Of a stretch of DNA of 64,000 nt, positions 12,770-26,928 are shown one piece after another. The DNA is from Cristatella mucedo (Eukaryota; Bryozoa; Phylactolaemata; Cristatellidae), in NCBI GenBank assembly GCA_009760855.2, contig WPIO01000003.1, positions 6,014,501-6,078,500 on the forward strand. The letters are read 5' to 3'. The notes beneath the pieces were generated by a model that was not told the origin of the DNA, made no database searches, and saw only the letters and a list, made by a program, of their open reading frames with translations. A program made the translations under genes and the position numbers. The stretch's first letter is position 1. Each line of letters starts with the position of its first letter.

Positions 12770-15700
12770 GTCCTGGTAGAACTCTGTCGGCCTGATTAAC
12801 CACTAGCCTTCGGAGTCCTCACTATTTGTGCAATAAACCTCTGGTAGTGAGCAACGTTATTTCTGAAAACGGTCTTGACCTGCTCGCCCTAACTGAAACT
12901 TGGCTATAATCAATACAATGTCCGAAAATTAAAGACGTGATCCCAACTGGTTTCTCATTCTTTCACACCATTAAATAAATCGAAACTGAAGGTAGAGTTG
13001 CTGTTATCGTGAGCTCAAAATTCAACTTCAAGCCATTCGCACTACCCTCGAAGCAGTCTTTTGAATACACTGTCTTGGTCTCGCCCGAAAACAAGCTACC
13101 AATGATGGCAGTAGTCAATCACCCACCTTGTACAAAATTGTACTTTACCTTAGATTTATCCAATATCGTTTTAATTCTGTGTGCAGGAAATTGATCCTTC
13201 CTCGTTATGGCTGATTTCAACGTTCACTTTGATAACGTATCTGACGCTTTTAGCCCAGAATTTGTTGCATTGCCTGAATCATTGTCTCTTGTGGCTCACA
13301 TGCATGGCCCTACTAATATTAAAAGTCACACTTGACTAAATTTTCTCATGCAGCTGCCTTTTTGTCATCACTAATCATTATCAAATACTACCTATCTGAA
13401 CACATGCAGATCTCATTCAATCTGCAATCAGTGCCCGCCTCCTCCTCCTCTAAAACAACCTGTGAATCGCGAAACCTCCTAGACACTTGACATCGAAGCA
13501 GTCCGTTCGAGAGTATATGCTTTGCCTCTCGTGCTCGTTCTCCCCTTCGATCTGTCATCATTGGTAGATAGCTACAACACGACAATAGCTGACACGCTAG
13601 ACGAGTTTGCATCTGTGACTAAGTGCACTGTGCGCCCTCGCTCAGACCGCCTATGGATAACCACATGCACTAAACTAGCTAGGCCTACTAAGCCAAGCTT
13701 GAAAAAGCATACACAAGATCAGGACTGACTGTCCATCAACAGGCATAAGAAGACTGCTGTAGGTCGAATCACTCGATTCTAGCAAAGGCCAAGTCTAGCT
13801 ACTATAAAACCTAGTTATATCACAGATTGACAATAAAAAAATGCTGATGTCGACGACGAACCATCCGCTCAACCACTCCCAGATAAGCTCCTCACTCGAT
13901 GATCCTTGAGATGTTCTAGCCGATTTCTTCTCTTGATTCCTTTTCAGGAAGATAAACGAGATCGGGGAGTTCATCCCTGCGATGACTGCACCCCTCCAGA
14001 ACGCCGTTCCCCTGATCCCTAGCTGCACTTCAATGCCTACATTCAAGGAGGTCGCCATTAATATCGTCCATAAGTTCATTTCCCAATCGAAGAAGACAAG
14101 AAGTTCTTTGGACCCTATTCCCACTGTCGTCTCCTACGTTGCATTGCATTGCATTGGGTTGCATGATTTGATGCTGCCATGCATAACTAGCATCTTTAAT
14201 ATTTCATTAGCCTTAGATCATGTCCCAGCACCATTCAAAAAGAGCTGTAGTTAGGCCACTTCTCACGAAAGCGACACTAGACCAAGATAACTTGAGCAAC
14301 TGCCACCCAACCTCCATTCTACAATTCCTATCAAAGACACTGGAACGGGTCGTGGTGGACCAGCTGAACGCATATATTGAAGCTTCAAACCTTTCTAGTA
14401 ATTTCCAGTCCGGCTTTAGAGCTAATCGCTCCACGGACTCAGTATTGGTTAGGGTGTACAACGACCTACTTAGGAATGTAGACATGGATAGAGTATCTCA
14501 TCTGTTTTGCTCCTTCTTTATTTAGATTTTGATACTATTGATCACCAAGTTCTTCCAGAGCACCTCCCATCTCGCATGGGCTTCACTGGCACTGCTCCGC
14601 CACGGTTCAGGTCATATCTCAGTGGGAGACTTAAAAGTATTTATGTTAATGGACGAAGATCATCCGATGTTCTTCGTAACAATGGGGTCCCAAGGGCTCC
14701 ATGCTAGGTCCGGTTTTTCTCGGTTTATTATCTCCCTCTTGCTGATGTGATTGCCAAGCACAATCTAGGCTTTCACTTCCGTGCAGACCATTTGTACCTT
14801 TACCTCAATCCCTCCTAGACTTCGACAACCTCGGATTCTCTCATCTCACTTTCTGCACGTATTAATAACATTCGCACATAGATGAAATCAAATTTTATAA
14901 AACTAAGCAATTATAAAACTAACTCTCTAGTTATGGGCAAGCACAGTGTGTTTCAGAATTTGGGAAGGCTAAGGCTCCGAAATGGCTCTGCCAGCACATC
15001 TTCTGTTGAATCAGCTCGAAATCTAGGAGTCATGCTCCAAAGTGACCTCTCGTTAGGTGACCACATCAGGTCTAAAATTAAACTACCTACTTTCAGGTAC
15101 ATAAAATTGCTAAAATTCGGGCTAATTGAGATAAGGGTACCGCGTCCAAGTTGGTCCATGAATTTGTTACAGACAGCCTTGACTTCTGTAACTTACTGCT
15201 TGCTGGCTTACCAGCACGTGCAACCAATCGCTTACAGCTGGTGCAAAATCCCGCAGCTAGGCTTGTCTATCGTGAGCATCTCAGTTGCCACATCACACTA
15301 ATTCTTCCAGACCAGCACATGCTCCAAGTCAAGCAGCTAATCTAATTTAAAGTTTTGCGGCTCACTTTTATGTTACTTCATTTTATGGCTCAAGACTGTC
15401 TCTTAGATCTACTCCCCAACCAGAAGAGGCCTCGCACCACCGCATTTTGAAATCCAATAGTTTACCAGTACCTCGTACAAAACTCAAATCATTTGCAGAC
15501 CATGCATTTAGTTCGTATGCTCCCACAACCTGCAAATCACTCCTGACTTGGGTAACGACATCCCCTGAGTTAACTACGTTTAAAAAGAACGGAAAACACA
15601 CCATTTTAGGACAGCATTTAATGGTTCCCTGTTATTCGTCCTTCATGTGCTTATGTGTACTGACACTGTAGGTGTTGCCACGGACAGCATATGCTTGCTG

Positions 15701-15860
15701 TCCTCGTGTATTTCTCCCCAAACCATGTTATTCACGTAGTTTATTAATCATGACATTACTCAACGGTTAATCGCGTTTTTCTTTGCAACAAATGTTCCCA
15801 GAATGAAATAGAGTTCTCTGAGGGCGATTTAGTAAGTGCATTATTATTTTTATTTTATCG
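12770..15860 (+). mobile_element. LINE family A, longest copy a2 (endonuclease + RT)
   Basis: This is the most complete copy of family A here, about 3.1 kb. An apurinic-type endonuclease start is visible at 12850-12905 as NVISENGLDLLALTETWL, followed by a stop. The linker runs to about 14000. RT begins near 14220 with AVVRPLLTKATLDQDNLSN and continues through FQSGFRANRSTDSVLVRVYN (14405-14460) and DTIDHQVLPEHLPSRMGFTG (14529-14590). The motif C region is already mutated near 14780. The thumb and C-terminal part lies at 14882-15345. The 3' end has the family hairpin (GAGTTCTCTGAGGGCG at 15810-15826) and an ATT-rich tail to about 15860. Many stops and frameshifts make it non-functional. Only remnants of an ORF1 could lie upstream. 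Confidence 0.85.
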
Positions 15861-18690
15861 CGTGCGATAGAAGTGTAAGCAGAGCTATTCTGTAATTGCA
15901 GTTAATGGCAAAACTTTTGAAGGATAATTTTAGGTAAATAAACGCCTGCATGTTTGTAAATGACGTGAGCAGGATCTGGGTTCAAAAGTACTGCTTTATG
16001 GCATAAGACACTACGAATAACAGCCATGAACATTTTTAATTTGGTTGTGGCAGTAGGTTATCAATGAGAAGAAATCTGAATCCTAAATAAAACTGCTCAC
16101 AGATACTGCAGTGCCTATTTTTCAGAAACCGGGTTATAAATTGTTGTTTAAAAAAAGTAAATGTTCGGTTATAAATTGTTGTTAAAAAAAGTAAAGGTTT
16201 GACGGGCATTTAACTCTTTCCATCTATTAAGTGAAATCCTTAATGCTATTTACTAATCGCCTAAAACTTTAAACTTTGACTCTGCTGTTTTTGTGTAAAC
16301 CATCGAAGTCGTTCGCAGGAGATCAATCATAATAATGACTTCCTATATCTTACTATGCCTTGAAAAGACGAGCCTCAAGTAAGACTTCATACTGAGTTTA
16401 TATCTTAATAAGAATGCAAATTTAAAGAGTGCAGGCCATTTAGTACTCCATAGGTAATGTTTTATCTGTGCTTGAAAGTATTCAGAAACGTAGAAATATT
16501 TATCTTAAGTTTGAAAGAGACCTACCTGAAAATATTACATAAATGAATGTTGTTCAGGTTTTTTTTGAAGGCATAGATGTGATAGATTCATCAGAAAAAA
16601 TTAATTGGCAAGTGACAATATTGACTTGAAACTGCTCTCATCCATATGAGTACTGACGCTTTGGGAACTGATGTGGTACTTTTTCACCTGCATACAACTT
16701 ACGACGCCATCAAATTCAAGATCATGCTTTTACCGTTGACGGCTGCTATCAGCCTAGATGATAAAGGTAAAAGATGAATGATTATTTTTGTACTGCATAG
16801 ACATGTATTCAAGTCCATACACATAGTCGAGGATGCACGCTCACATGCATGTACGACACCCAAATAACGAACACGCTTGCGCAAGCATACAAGCACAAAA
16901 ACACACACACACACTCACACACATATATGATCCTTATTGCACATAGATATGCATGTAAACCACCACGGACTTCCATATGCAGGGACAAAACGATGTCAAA
17001 TTGCATCTGGCAAGAGAATGGCTAATTGAGTGATTCTTAGCTACCATCCCAATTTATGAGCTTACCTGTACCACTACCTTGAAGCTACAGCACAGGTGCC
17101 AGTTCACTTCTCTTGGATCCCGTGACTATGGATTTATTAATGCTGCAGCTGGCATGTTTCTCCCTTAGGTCGATACTTCAATTAGTGAGCTAGAGAGGGC
17201 AGAATACGGTTCAGCTAGCAAGCAATCTACAAAGGTTCCGCGTTAGCGGTTCGATAATGGATTAGCTTCCTGAAGCCTTTCTCTACCCTGTCACAGTTAA
17301 CTAGTCAATCTCGCCTCTTCTGCCGATCGATGCTCCAGGAAGTGCGAGTAAATAATAAACAAGTCAATTTTTACTGTGGTCTCAGTAACCAAGGCTCTGA
17401 GATAGGCAGCTGAGATTACTATTAACACAGGGATTGTAGAAGCACCTGTTACATCTAGCTCAGACTTGCACTGGCTAGGGCGGCTGGGTAAAACCTTGTA
17501 AGTCAAAGCATGAGCAGAAAATATCTTTGTAAGGCTCATATCGCCGTTAATTTTCTCTGAATGTGCAGACATCATCCTGCCTGCTGGGTTTTCAGCAGTA
17601 TCGTTTTTGTTTTCGAAACTGTTCAGTGGCTACTAGATAGCTTGCCTTCCCTTGCAGTAACCTGTGGCCTAAGGTCACACAAAATGTGTGTTAAGAAGGA
17701 GAGAAGCACGCTAAAAAGCCATGCCACTAAGCTGAGCCATGCTAATCAAGGTGACATGTTATTTCTTTTCTTCATCTACACTTGACATGAACTGAGAACA
17801 TGGCAGCACACGGAATACTAAAAACTGATGTTAAACTCAGTCAATTGCCCACGTGCTTAATTGGTGCCCCCAGCCAGCAAGTTATTTACAGGTAAATCGT
17901 TCATATAGACATCACCTACGATTTATTGGTTATACAAACTCATCTATTGAGATCCGCTGCTTTTCCTCTTTAAACTTCGACGTGAAGCTGGACGTCTGCT
18001 TTTGAAACACTAACCAGCTGCAAGTGTAGATAATGTTAATCGTGAGGTTCCCTATTTGGCTTATCTGGTATTGTTCTGCAGTGCTCGCGTTCCTTAATAA
18101 ACTTAATCTAACCTGTAGTTATATATCCTTGATCGGTGACAGAAATAGATCATAAAGACTGACTCCCGGGAGATTTTTTTTACCGAAATCCGTGAAGCAG
18201 TTCACGAAGCAGCCTTACTCTGGCACATTATTTCCGCTGATGTTAATACTAAATTAATTTCTCTGACAAAGTCAGCAGATTGTAGTTTTTGTTTCTTATT
18301 GGAAATAGCTCTGTAAGCATTGCTTAAATAGGCTAAAATTCACAAATGTTGCCACTAATTAGGATTCTGTCTTGTCATAAGACTGAACATATGTCACACT
18401 ACTTATGACGCCAATCGCATCCAATCTAGGAATTTCATTTTGAATGAAGAAATATTCATTAGAACCTGAGCCTTATTATGTTTGGTTCATACTTTATGCA
18501 AAAACCTACAAAATAATCTTTGAACACTGTTAACCGAGGATTAATCGAAGCATGTCTCTGCCTAGCAATCCAAAATGTGCAAAGTGGTAAGAAGGTAGAA
18601 TTAAAGAACATGTTAGTTTTTAGCACTGAGAGAGTATCTTATCTCTATCGATGCACTTTACTTGTACCCCGGAGCTTGAGCAGAAGAAAT
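15861..18690. other. AT-rich non-coding stretch
   Basis: No gene was recognised. It includes a short imperfect direct repeat at 16133-16200 (GGTTATAAATTGTTGTT.AAAAAAAGTAAA twice), a CA run near 16900, and several chance open frames without motifs. Confidence 0.4.
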
Positions 18691-19420
18691 TCAACGATTT
18701 GACTTAGCAGCAACTGAATCAATAGAAAGTTGTGGATGATCAAGAGTACCAACAGGAATAAAAAGGAGACCGCGAAGAAGAATTAACGTTAAGAGTAGAA
18801 AGAGAAAACGCTCGGAAAGCTGCAGCGATTGAAAATGTCGAAAAAGACCATAACCTAAATCCAGAAGTTACATGAAAAAAAACAAGGTTTCTAACAAGAC
18901 ATAGACGTGGAAGAAATTTGTGATACTAAAAGAGGAGAAGGCATGCTTTTCTTTATGGAATTTCTAGAAAATATGCCCACATTAGCTTGAACAGTTACAC
19001 ATGAATAATAAATTTCCTACAACTCTTGGAAAACCACAAATAAAAAACCTGTATGTATAGGTAAGAGGTCGAATTGAAAGTGAGGACCAAATGTATAATA
19101 CTTGCACAGGCCATGAGAGGAGCATGATCAAACTTGAATTAGAAATACTAAATGGTAGTGGACTAGACTGGTATTTAGAGAGAACTGGTATTTAGCCTGT
19201 TAGTGATGGTGAACCCTAAACAAATGCTCTAGAACATTTTGGGAAGCTACAATGACGGAAACTGGGAAATTTAAGTCCTTCGCAAGCTCAAATAATTTCG
19301 TTGATTGAGTATCGCTACAGATGCAGGTCAATCCATACGTAACAATATTGGAACCCCATCATAGATTAAAGGTCTTCAAAAGCCTGTATTGAGCTCAGCA
19401 GAAATTAGATAGCCCTGACA
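18690..19420 (+). pseudogene. Lys/Glu-rich decayed frame, possibly retroelement gag
   Basis: The plus strand shows a stretch rich in Glu, Arg and Lys codons around 18760-18840 (LRVERENARKAAAIENVEKD) that would form a coiled coil. A run of broken frames follows, in one of which RIESEDQMYNTCTGHERS (19067-19120) continues openly to about 19195. The order, a charged coiled coil followed by a helical body, resembles gag of LTR retrotransposons. No capsid or zinc-knuckle motif could be confirmed, and a decayed host gene is equally possible. Confidence 0.2.
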
Positions 19421-21440
19421 CCTCATGCGTACATATACCTACTCGTACGAAAATTAAAGTACCAATATTTCACGAGTTTTTAGAAAGACTGTTCCCATTT
19501 GGTTTACATAAAATATAACACATAATATATGTGTATTTATAATATATATTGTAGTAGAGATGCAATTTCTTCTTTTAATATAAATCTTGGAATTGGTTGG
19601 AACTGCATAGATGCCTCAGAGAATCTAAATATTGCGCTAGCTTTTTGGCAGACGAATTTAGGGACTGAAAGTTTCCACCCTGGATTCCGACAGCACGAGA
19701 AAGCTACGGGGGACTGAGCTTGTAACCACTACGCAAAACGGACCCTCTTTCAATTAATAAGGCAAAATTGAATTCTAAAGCCCAAAATTGTTAAGCTTTT
19801 CTTTTTTATTTGACCACTAAGCTAGGTTAAGAAAAAGTAGTAATCTCGTCGCTAGGGCAATCACTTCTTATGCCACTGGATGCGACTTGCAGCACAGTGT
19901 CTTGGCACCATATCAAATTTAACGAATGCTGGTCGCATCGAGTAAGGTGCATTAAAAATAAATTTAAATATTCACATGGAGAACTCACTAGAGATTGCTA
20001 AGGCCCCAAATGTGGCTCTTCTCAGGGAATCTGCTATTGGTCAAGAAGTAATTGGTGGGCTAGTGGCATCCTTACTAACCATCATGGAGTGTAATTTACT
20101 GGAAAGAGTGGCAATAATATGTGAGCTTCTGGAAAATTGATTATCAAAGAAATATTCCACAGTTAAGTTTTCTTTGAAGGCAACGAAGTGGCTAGAGTTA
20201 TGTCTTTTGCTACTTTTTGCTGCAGATAGCAACTCAAAGTCTCAGTTTAGTGTTTACTATGAACAGCAATGCTGTCTTAGTTCAGCTTAGAGTAACCCTT
20301 GGATATTCGGAACTGTCAAGTATATTATTGTGTTCCAATCCATTCATTTCAGATCGTCGTAGGAATGACACAGCTTGCAGAAGACCTGTTTAACTTCTAA
20401 GTTCGGACGTCTGTATTCAAATCAACCAGATAAACGAGACCTATTGAAAGCGTCAGCTAAGAGGCAGTCGACGTAACAGTAGCAGAACTTGCGGCTAATT
20501 CTTACCAAGAACGCTATTTGTTGTTCAGCCACCTAATCAGAACTGAGATCCAAATCTTATTTTAGTCCTTAGAGATCTTCCGACCATGGTAATCTGGAAT
20601 TTTATGTTCGGTTTATTTGCTGAATGATCCTTTACTAATGAAATACTTTATTACGCTCAATGATAAATTCTGATTAGTATTGAAATTTAGTATAGTTCGC
20701 TGAGTTGCCTCTTCAGCTAAGCGACACTATTATCTTGTATCTTTACATTTGCTTCTTCAAAATTTACTTTACACCAAGTTTTCTAACCCCAGCTGTGGTA
20801 CCGTATGTGCCCAGCTGTGTAGTATAAACCCTATCCTAAACGCCTTATTTTTCATGTAGGCCAAGTAAATGTTTTACTAAAAGAACTTTGTTATACGTTG
20901 AAGAGATATTTGTTTTTTAAGGCATCAATGTTAGCTATTTATTCTTTCAGATCAAATAGTAAAACGAAAACAATTATCAGACCGTAGATTTTCATTTCGT
21001 AGCATGGCACCTTATATCGGTGTCAAGAACGTAAATTCGAAGACGGATGGTACTAGCTGAATGTTCATTAGACACTTGATGAGTTCCCAAGAACGACTGA
21101 GCAAAGTAGCAGAACTAAAAAGATGCAGAGTGTATCGCTCATGTGCTTTAAGGATTATTGGAGTCGTGATTAAGTGATACATGACTATAAGACTAGCCCA
21201 AAGGCTCATTTCCTTAATTACGATCAAAGGCTTCTTGGGAAACAACTTTACATTGAATTATCTGTCTCGTGGCTAAAAAACTATTAATAGGACGTTTGTA
21301 CAGTGTGATTGACATAGCATATACCCGAGAGAAAGTATTTGGTTCACCCTGATGGTACCATTTAGGGAAATCAGCTTTTTTCTCTAAAGTCCTGTGATCA
21401 GTAAATCTCTGCCGATTTCCGGTTATCACTAGCTTTTTTA
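19421..21440. other. AT-rich non-coding stretch
   Basis: Nothing was recognised. The frames between 20041 and 21444 are short and lack motifs. Confidence 0.4.
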
Positions 21441-21444
21441 ACAT

Positions 21445-21540
21445 CTAAAAAATGCTATGCTCTCCGCATGATTTAAACCCAAAACCCCAGAGTGCAAACT
21501 CAGTCGTGCTAACTCCTGGGCTAACTGGAGGTATTAAATA
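21445..21540 (-). mobile_element. SINE-like tRNA-derived fragment
   Basis: On the minus strand a TTAGCCCAGGAGTTAGCACG segment (A-box-like, about 21530-21510) is followed some 30 bases on by GGGTTTAAATC (B-box-like, about 21480-21468). Spacing fits an internal Pol III promoter, but the tRNA fold is poor. It is either an old SINE or a tRNA pseudogene. Confidence 0.35.
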
Positions 21541-24500
21541 ATATTTATTAGAATAGTTGTGCTTATATTTTTCAATGAAACAGGGTTTAACTAATTGTCC
21601 AATAAGCTGATCTGGTACTTGCTTAGTCAAATAGAACAGTTAGCCGACGGTATTTGCCTCCATTGTCTATTGGCCAGTCACGATGAAAATGTTCCTTGGG
21701 CATAAGTTATAGTCAATAATTTGATAGTAGGCCGTGGTTATAAGTGAGAAGTAACGTAATCCCTTAATTTTCAGTCTAAATGATATTCATAACCGGAAGT
21801 GAAGTTAGACTTAACACGAGCTGACTGCCAGGATCTGCTCAATTTCCCCCCTACCATGCTGTAGGACTGTAGGTTAAAGACAGGAAACGCTAATCACTGT
21901 GCCTAGGGTAGAAAACATAAAACCGGGATTATTTCTGAATATTTCGAAATCCTTCGAGCTGATTTCCATTTCCTTGACAGCAACTTACTGATCAAGCAAT
22001 AAAAAGGTATAGATAGCTTGAAATTTGCATTTATTACAGCATATCCACACTAATTCTAGTAAGATTCATTTTTCTGCTTTGAGAATAATTCTAGTTCTAA
22101 AGTTTCCTCGCCAGAATACCACTCGTTGTTGCTGCATTTGAAAAATATACTTGGTAGGTCAGTATGCTCCATTTATGACTAAAAAGGGCCATGTAGTAAT
22201 TATTGTCTATTGCAGGAATAATTGAATGGAAATTCATAGGACAGTCAGCTGCCATTATATTTTCAAGCATAATGAGAGGGAACCGATGGATCATGTGGGT
22301 GATGAGGAAAGTTTTCGTTCGGGAAAAGATGGTGGTGAGGGGCTCTGGAAAAAAGGACATTTTAGTCCTTGTAAACATAAACTCATGCGAGTGTGCCTAC
22401 AGATAGGCTATTTCCATTCCACAACCCCAACAAAGTGCTGCCTTAACTAAACCAGCTGAATTGATTCAGTTTATAAAGTGAGTCTTATGCTTTAAATTTG
22501 TGTTCTAACTCAGGTGTAAATGATCTCTACTTGCAGCATTAAGTTGAAGCTTTCTTATGAGAAGATTTCAACTCTCACACCCCCTTATGCTTATAAAAAG
22601 CTATTCAAAATGTCCACTAGTAACCAGGTAATAACTTACTAATGTAGCTTTAAATTTTAGAAAATTTAAATACTTTGAACTTTCAGTTATAAATTGAGGC
22701 TACGTTTTTATCTGGTTTTCTTTGCATTGCAGTGAATCGGCCTGCAACAAGACACCATCTCACTTCTTAATTGAAGCTCTAGAGCGAATATCTTGAGGAA
22801 TTTTTTTAGAATTGCCAAGACAAGGATTTGTGATCCTCATAAAAATGTGTTTCAATATACTGTAATGCCTGTTTATAAAAAACTGGACCACAACTTGATG
22901 GTTGCATGAAACTAAAACTGCCAAGCCAGGAACATATGCCTTGGCGAACTAATCCAGGATTAATTTTTTCGACTTGCTTGACAACTTAGATCGGCATTCC
23001 TCCAGGTTGACATGACATTAACTAAATACGTCACCAATAGCAAATTAATTCTGCTCGCGTCTTACTCCTTCGTTTGAAATTGAAGTTTGTATAAGGTTAT
23101 TGGATTCTAACATCATTGCACGATGGTCTAACCTGAGCAAAAAGCGTTCACAAGACCGCCTGAATGGCTTTGGTTATCTGTGAATGAGAATGGATATCCA
23201 AAGAGTGCTATCTGTGCTTGAAAAATTGCATAAATTTTCCTTAGTGCTGGAAAATATTGTGAAATTATTGAGACAATATACTAATGCGGAGAAAAACAAC
23301 AAGCTAATTTTTATAGAAATTAATACTTGATTAATAGCTCTTAGCATGAATAGAGAACGATGCTTTATTAAAAAAATGCAGTTATTCATGTGACATCATT
23401 CTCAGGCGAACACTCTATAGGTTACAACCTAGTAGTTATTGAAGCGTCAATTGCTTCTCAAACAATCCATCGGAAAATTCCGCTTCTGCTGTTGAGAAAT
23501 GTGGTTGGCTTAGTTTGCTGAAGATGAATGATTTGTAATATTTTGTATAATAAACGAATGCACTCTGGTGCATGCCTTTACAAAATATCCCTTGCAGGCT
23601 CGAGCTCTCCCAGGAAAAATGTTAATGCACGTGTTGAAGCATACATACACCGTGTATGCATAAACATGCAGACTTACAAAACGGATCAGGGCATGGTTCA
23701 TCAAATAGGGTGCAGCTTTTTAACCATGCAAAGTAAAGACTTTGCACGGCGATCCAAATATGATTACTGACAAAAGCACCAGATCGCATTTCCTCCAGCC
23801 CGCGACTATTGCTTTATTGCCAGTGTCCAGCAGTGTGAGTTAACCCAATGTAAATACTCGGATTAGATCGCTAGAGAAAGCAAAATGTGTCTGTACATGA
23901 TCAGTATAACTATACAGGTGTCGGAGAAAACGTTGGATAAATACGTTAGCAAAGCCTAGCTATTCATTAATCAGCTACTGTTTGATGATCGATAGAGTGG
24001 TTGCCGACCCATACTTCCGTCCTGAGATGGAATTTCAATAGCAATCCGCTCGTTATTTACCCCCATCGTGTTGATTTGTTTTTTTGACTCTTGATTTGTA
24101 GTGGCAGTTATTTTACTGAGAGGAGGCTTGAACTCACTCCTCTGGCTAACCCAATCAATATATGTTGCAATGAAGGCCGTTGAAAATGGCAGTCCACTTC
24201 GCTAGGGTCTTTGCGTTTGAGAAATAGTGGACCTCTTCTTATCTACTGCGATTTCGAAGTACTATTTGCCCTTTTAACTGCTGTTTTTTCAGTTTCAAAA
24301 CGTAAGCAACAGGTTGCTATTATTGGCGGCCAATGGCACACTACAAACAGTTGTAAACAGGAAGATCATCTCACCAGTTGGGAAAAACTGTAACAAAACC
24401 GAGCCTTTATAATCGAGATAAAACTACTGAACCTTGTCCACTACGGTAATAAGAGGTCAGAACATGAAAAACCCAAGCAATAACAGAAGTAGAGGGAAGA

Positions 24501-24869
24501 CTCAGCTAATCGACTACACGATTGTAGAATACGTCCTTAAGGCTGGTTATGAAGGTGCCAAGTTATGGTTGTGGCCTTCATGGCCAGAATCAGTCTACAA
24601 CAACTATCAGATGATCAATTGGGGAACCATTAACTGTTTTCATTCAAAGAGTACACATGACAGCATATTCTGGATTAAAAACCAAACTATTTCTAAAGAG
24701 CTGTCGTCCATTGAGTAGCTTAAGGGTTATCTTTGTCCTCAGCAGTTAGAGGCTCACTGATTTACTACACTCCACCCATAGCTTTGGTATCCTTTATCAC
24801 AGGCTGAATGACTAAACGAAGACTGACTGTCTAAGACCTAGATCGAATCCAATCGGATCGGAGAATGAT
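21541..24869. other. AT-rich non-coding stretch
   Basis: No gene was recognised. Open frames at 22203-22450 (+) and 22378-22097 (-) overlap on opposite strands and show no family motif. A pyrimidine-poor AG|GAATAATTG junction near 22216 could be an acceptor but has no support. Confidence 0.4.
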
Positions 24870-24910
24870 CGATCAGAAGGCCGCCTAGACTCTAAGCGGC
24901 CTTTTGATCG
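24870..24910. repeat. Near-perfect hairpin (15-bp arms, 11-nt loop)
   Basis: The arm CGATCAGAAGGCCGC at 24870-24884 is the reverse complement, with one mismatch (G:T in RNA), of GCGGCCTTTTGATCG at 24896-24910. The GC-rich inner stem followed by TTTT is shaped like a bacterial intrinsic terminator, but nothing else here is bacterial. It may be the core of a small palindromic element or a structured RNA. Confidence 0.7.
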
Positions 24911-26797
24911 GTTATTATAAAGCATTTGACAAAGCAAACAAACTGCGGCACCAGCATTCTGGCATTGCACACTGAAACAGCCCAACGGATAAGAGTGTCC
25001 GTTTATTTTCATTTCCAAGAAGAATCAGCTTGGTTTGTATTTCGCACATGAATTCGTAAGACTATTGAGTTCCATGTTTATTGAGTCATTAATGCAAAAT
25101 AGAAAAAAGAACATTCATGCTATGAATCATGTCCAAAGCTTCGAATCACGCTTAACATTTTCGTCAAAAGGAATGGCCATATTTGCAGCGATCCTCCTAC
25201 TTCTGAAAACATCTTTGCTAATTCCCACGTCAGATACACATTCGATGTTTAGGCGGATAATTCCTTACAGGTATTTCATACATTACAGCTATTTCTTACA
25301 GGTATCAAGAAATTAAATATACCGGATATCAAGACTGTGTACACTAGTTTTGTCTAGTTCATGTAAATCAGCAGGGATTTGAGTAGTCATGTTAAGTTCG
25401 TGTCTTTTTATTTCTTACTACTCCGAGTAAATCGAACTCTGTTTACTGCCGTGCAGCACTTACATTTTCTGATGCCTGAACTTGGCTATATACAGTCTCA
25501 TATTTGATGAAGATACAACTAACTAACTAGGTATGGAAAAATATGCTTTTTCTTAGAAGTTGGATAGCTGACCCTCAACACGAGCTCGGCTGGCCTATTC
25601 AAGTAGCACTTGACCGCCATCTGGACTACAATTCCATCACGAAGTGAAACCAGACGACCACTGAGTCAGCTCCGTGGCGAAGTCTACCAATGCTTAGCTA
25701 CGTACCAGTGCAAAAATTGTGTTCTGCTTCGATGACGATATCAAAGCCATGCTGCTTTATCCCCCAATGACGTTACTTAAACGCTTCTATAAGTCGCTAC
25801 TGGTACGTCTTTTTGTCTGCACGATAGGAGGACTAGAATCGGGGTGAGACTCAACGTCTTTGGATATCTGTTGCAAAGGTTAAACCGCAACATTCAATAT
25901 ATTCTAAGCATAATATACGGGTCACTCACCAAGAAGTGTTCCAGTCTCTTCCTTTTCAGTATCTTTATTTTCCTGCTCCAGGATTCCCAAACAAACTCTT
26001 TCTCACTATGTTCACATCATGCCGGCTGTTCTTCTTTTTAGGCTGGTGTAGCTGCGCCCCTACGCAACATGAAATCCCTTGGGTTCACTACCAACTTCCG
26101 GCTGGTGGTCCACGTTCTTACTTGCTATCACTGGGGTTTAGTTACCAGGAAAACCCTCTCCAAATCACAGCACCTCATCGAGGGCAGGCAGCTATGACAA
26201 TCATGAAATTTCTTTGGTGGAAGAGCTTAGATGGCTGCCGATATATCAATGTATACAGAGAAAAGTTCTTACAACGAACCCACAACGCCACCAGGATTAG
26301 GCGACTTCATGCCCTAGGTGAACTGCCGCACCAGTTTCAGCCTCCTCTTTTCCACAGTTTCAGTATGGCAATAAATTAGTTCACTTTGCCTTAGGTTTTG
26401 AGGTTGATGAATGGTGCTTTACGACCTGCACACTCAAGCTGATGATCTTGCTACCTTCTCAACATCATGCAAACTGATTGCTAAAGCTCATCTTTGCTGC
26501 AAAAGAGGCAATTTTTATGGGCTGAGATTCTGTCCTAACAACTCGAATTTGAACAGTGAGCTAAGTAACTGTTTGAAGTGCAATCTTTGGCAAAAACTAA
26601 GAAAATGGTCACAACTTTGAAAAACAATTTACCCGTCTAGAATCTAACTCATGGACAATAATTTGTAGCTGCTCCTATTATTTCTCGTCTTTAAAGTAAC
26701 ATTGGGCTACACGAGTGGTACACTAAGGCTGCTCACTAAAGGTAGTATGACTGTAAAGCCTCTAGAACTGCTCTATGTGCAGTCGAAACCATCACGC
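24911..26797. other. Non-coding stretch, nothing firm
   Basis: No recognised gene. The longest frame (25936-26379, +) is rich in Pro, Phe and Leu and shows no known domain. Composition between 25550 and 26400 is a little more GC-rich than its surroundings, so a decayed repeat is possible. Confidence 0.35.
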
Positions 26798-26928
26798 CGA
26801 GCTGGTTTGGTCTAGCGGTTAAGATGCTCGCCCCGACCAAGGTATGACTGAGGTCGTGGGCTCGAGCCACGAGGCAAATGTGAAGCGCCTGAAAAGAGAT
26901 TAAGTTCTCTTGGGGCGCTACATAAATG

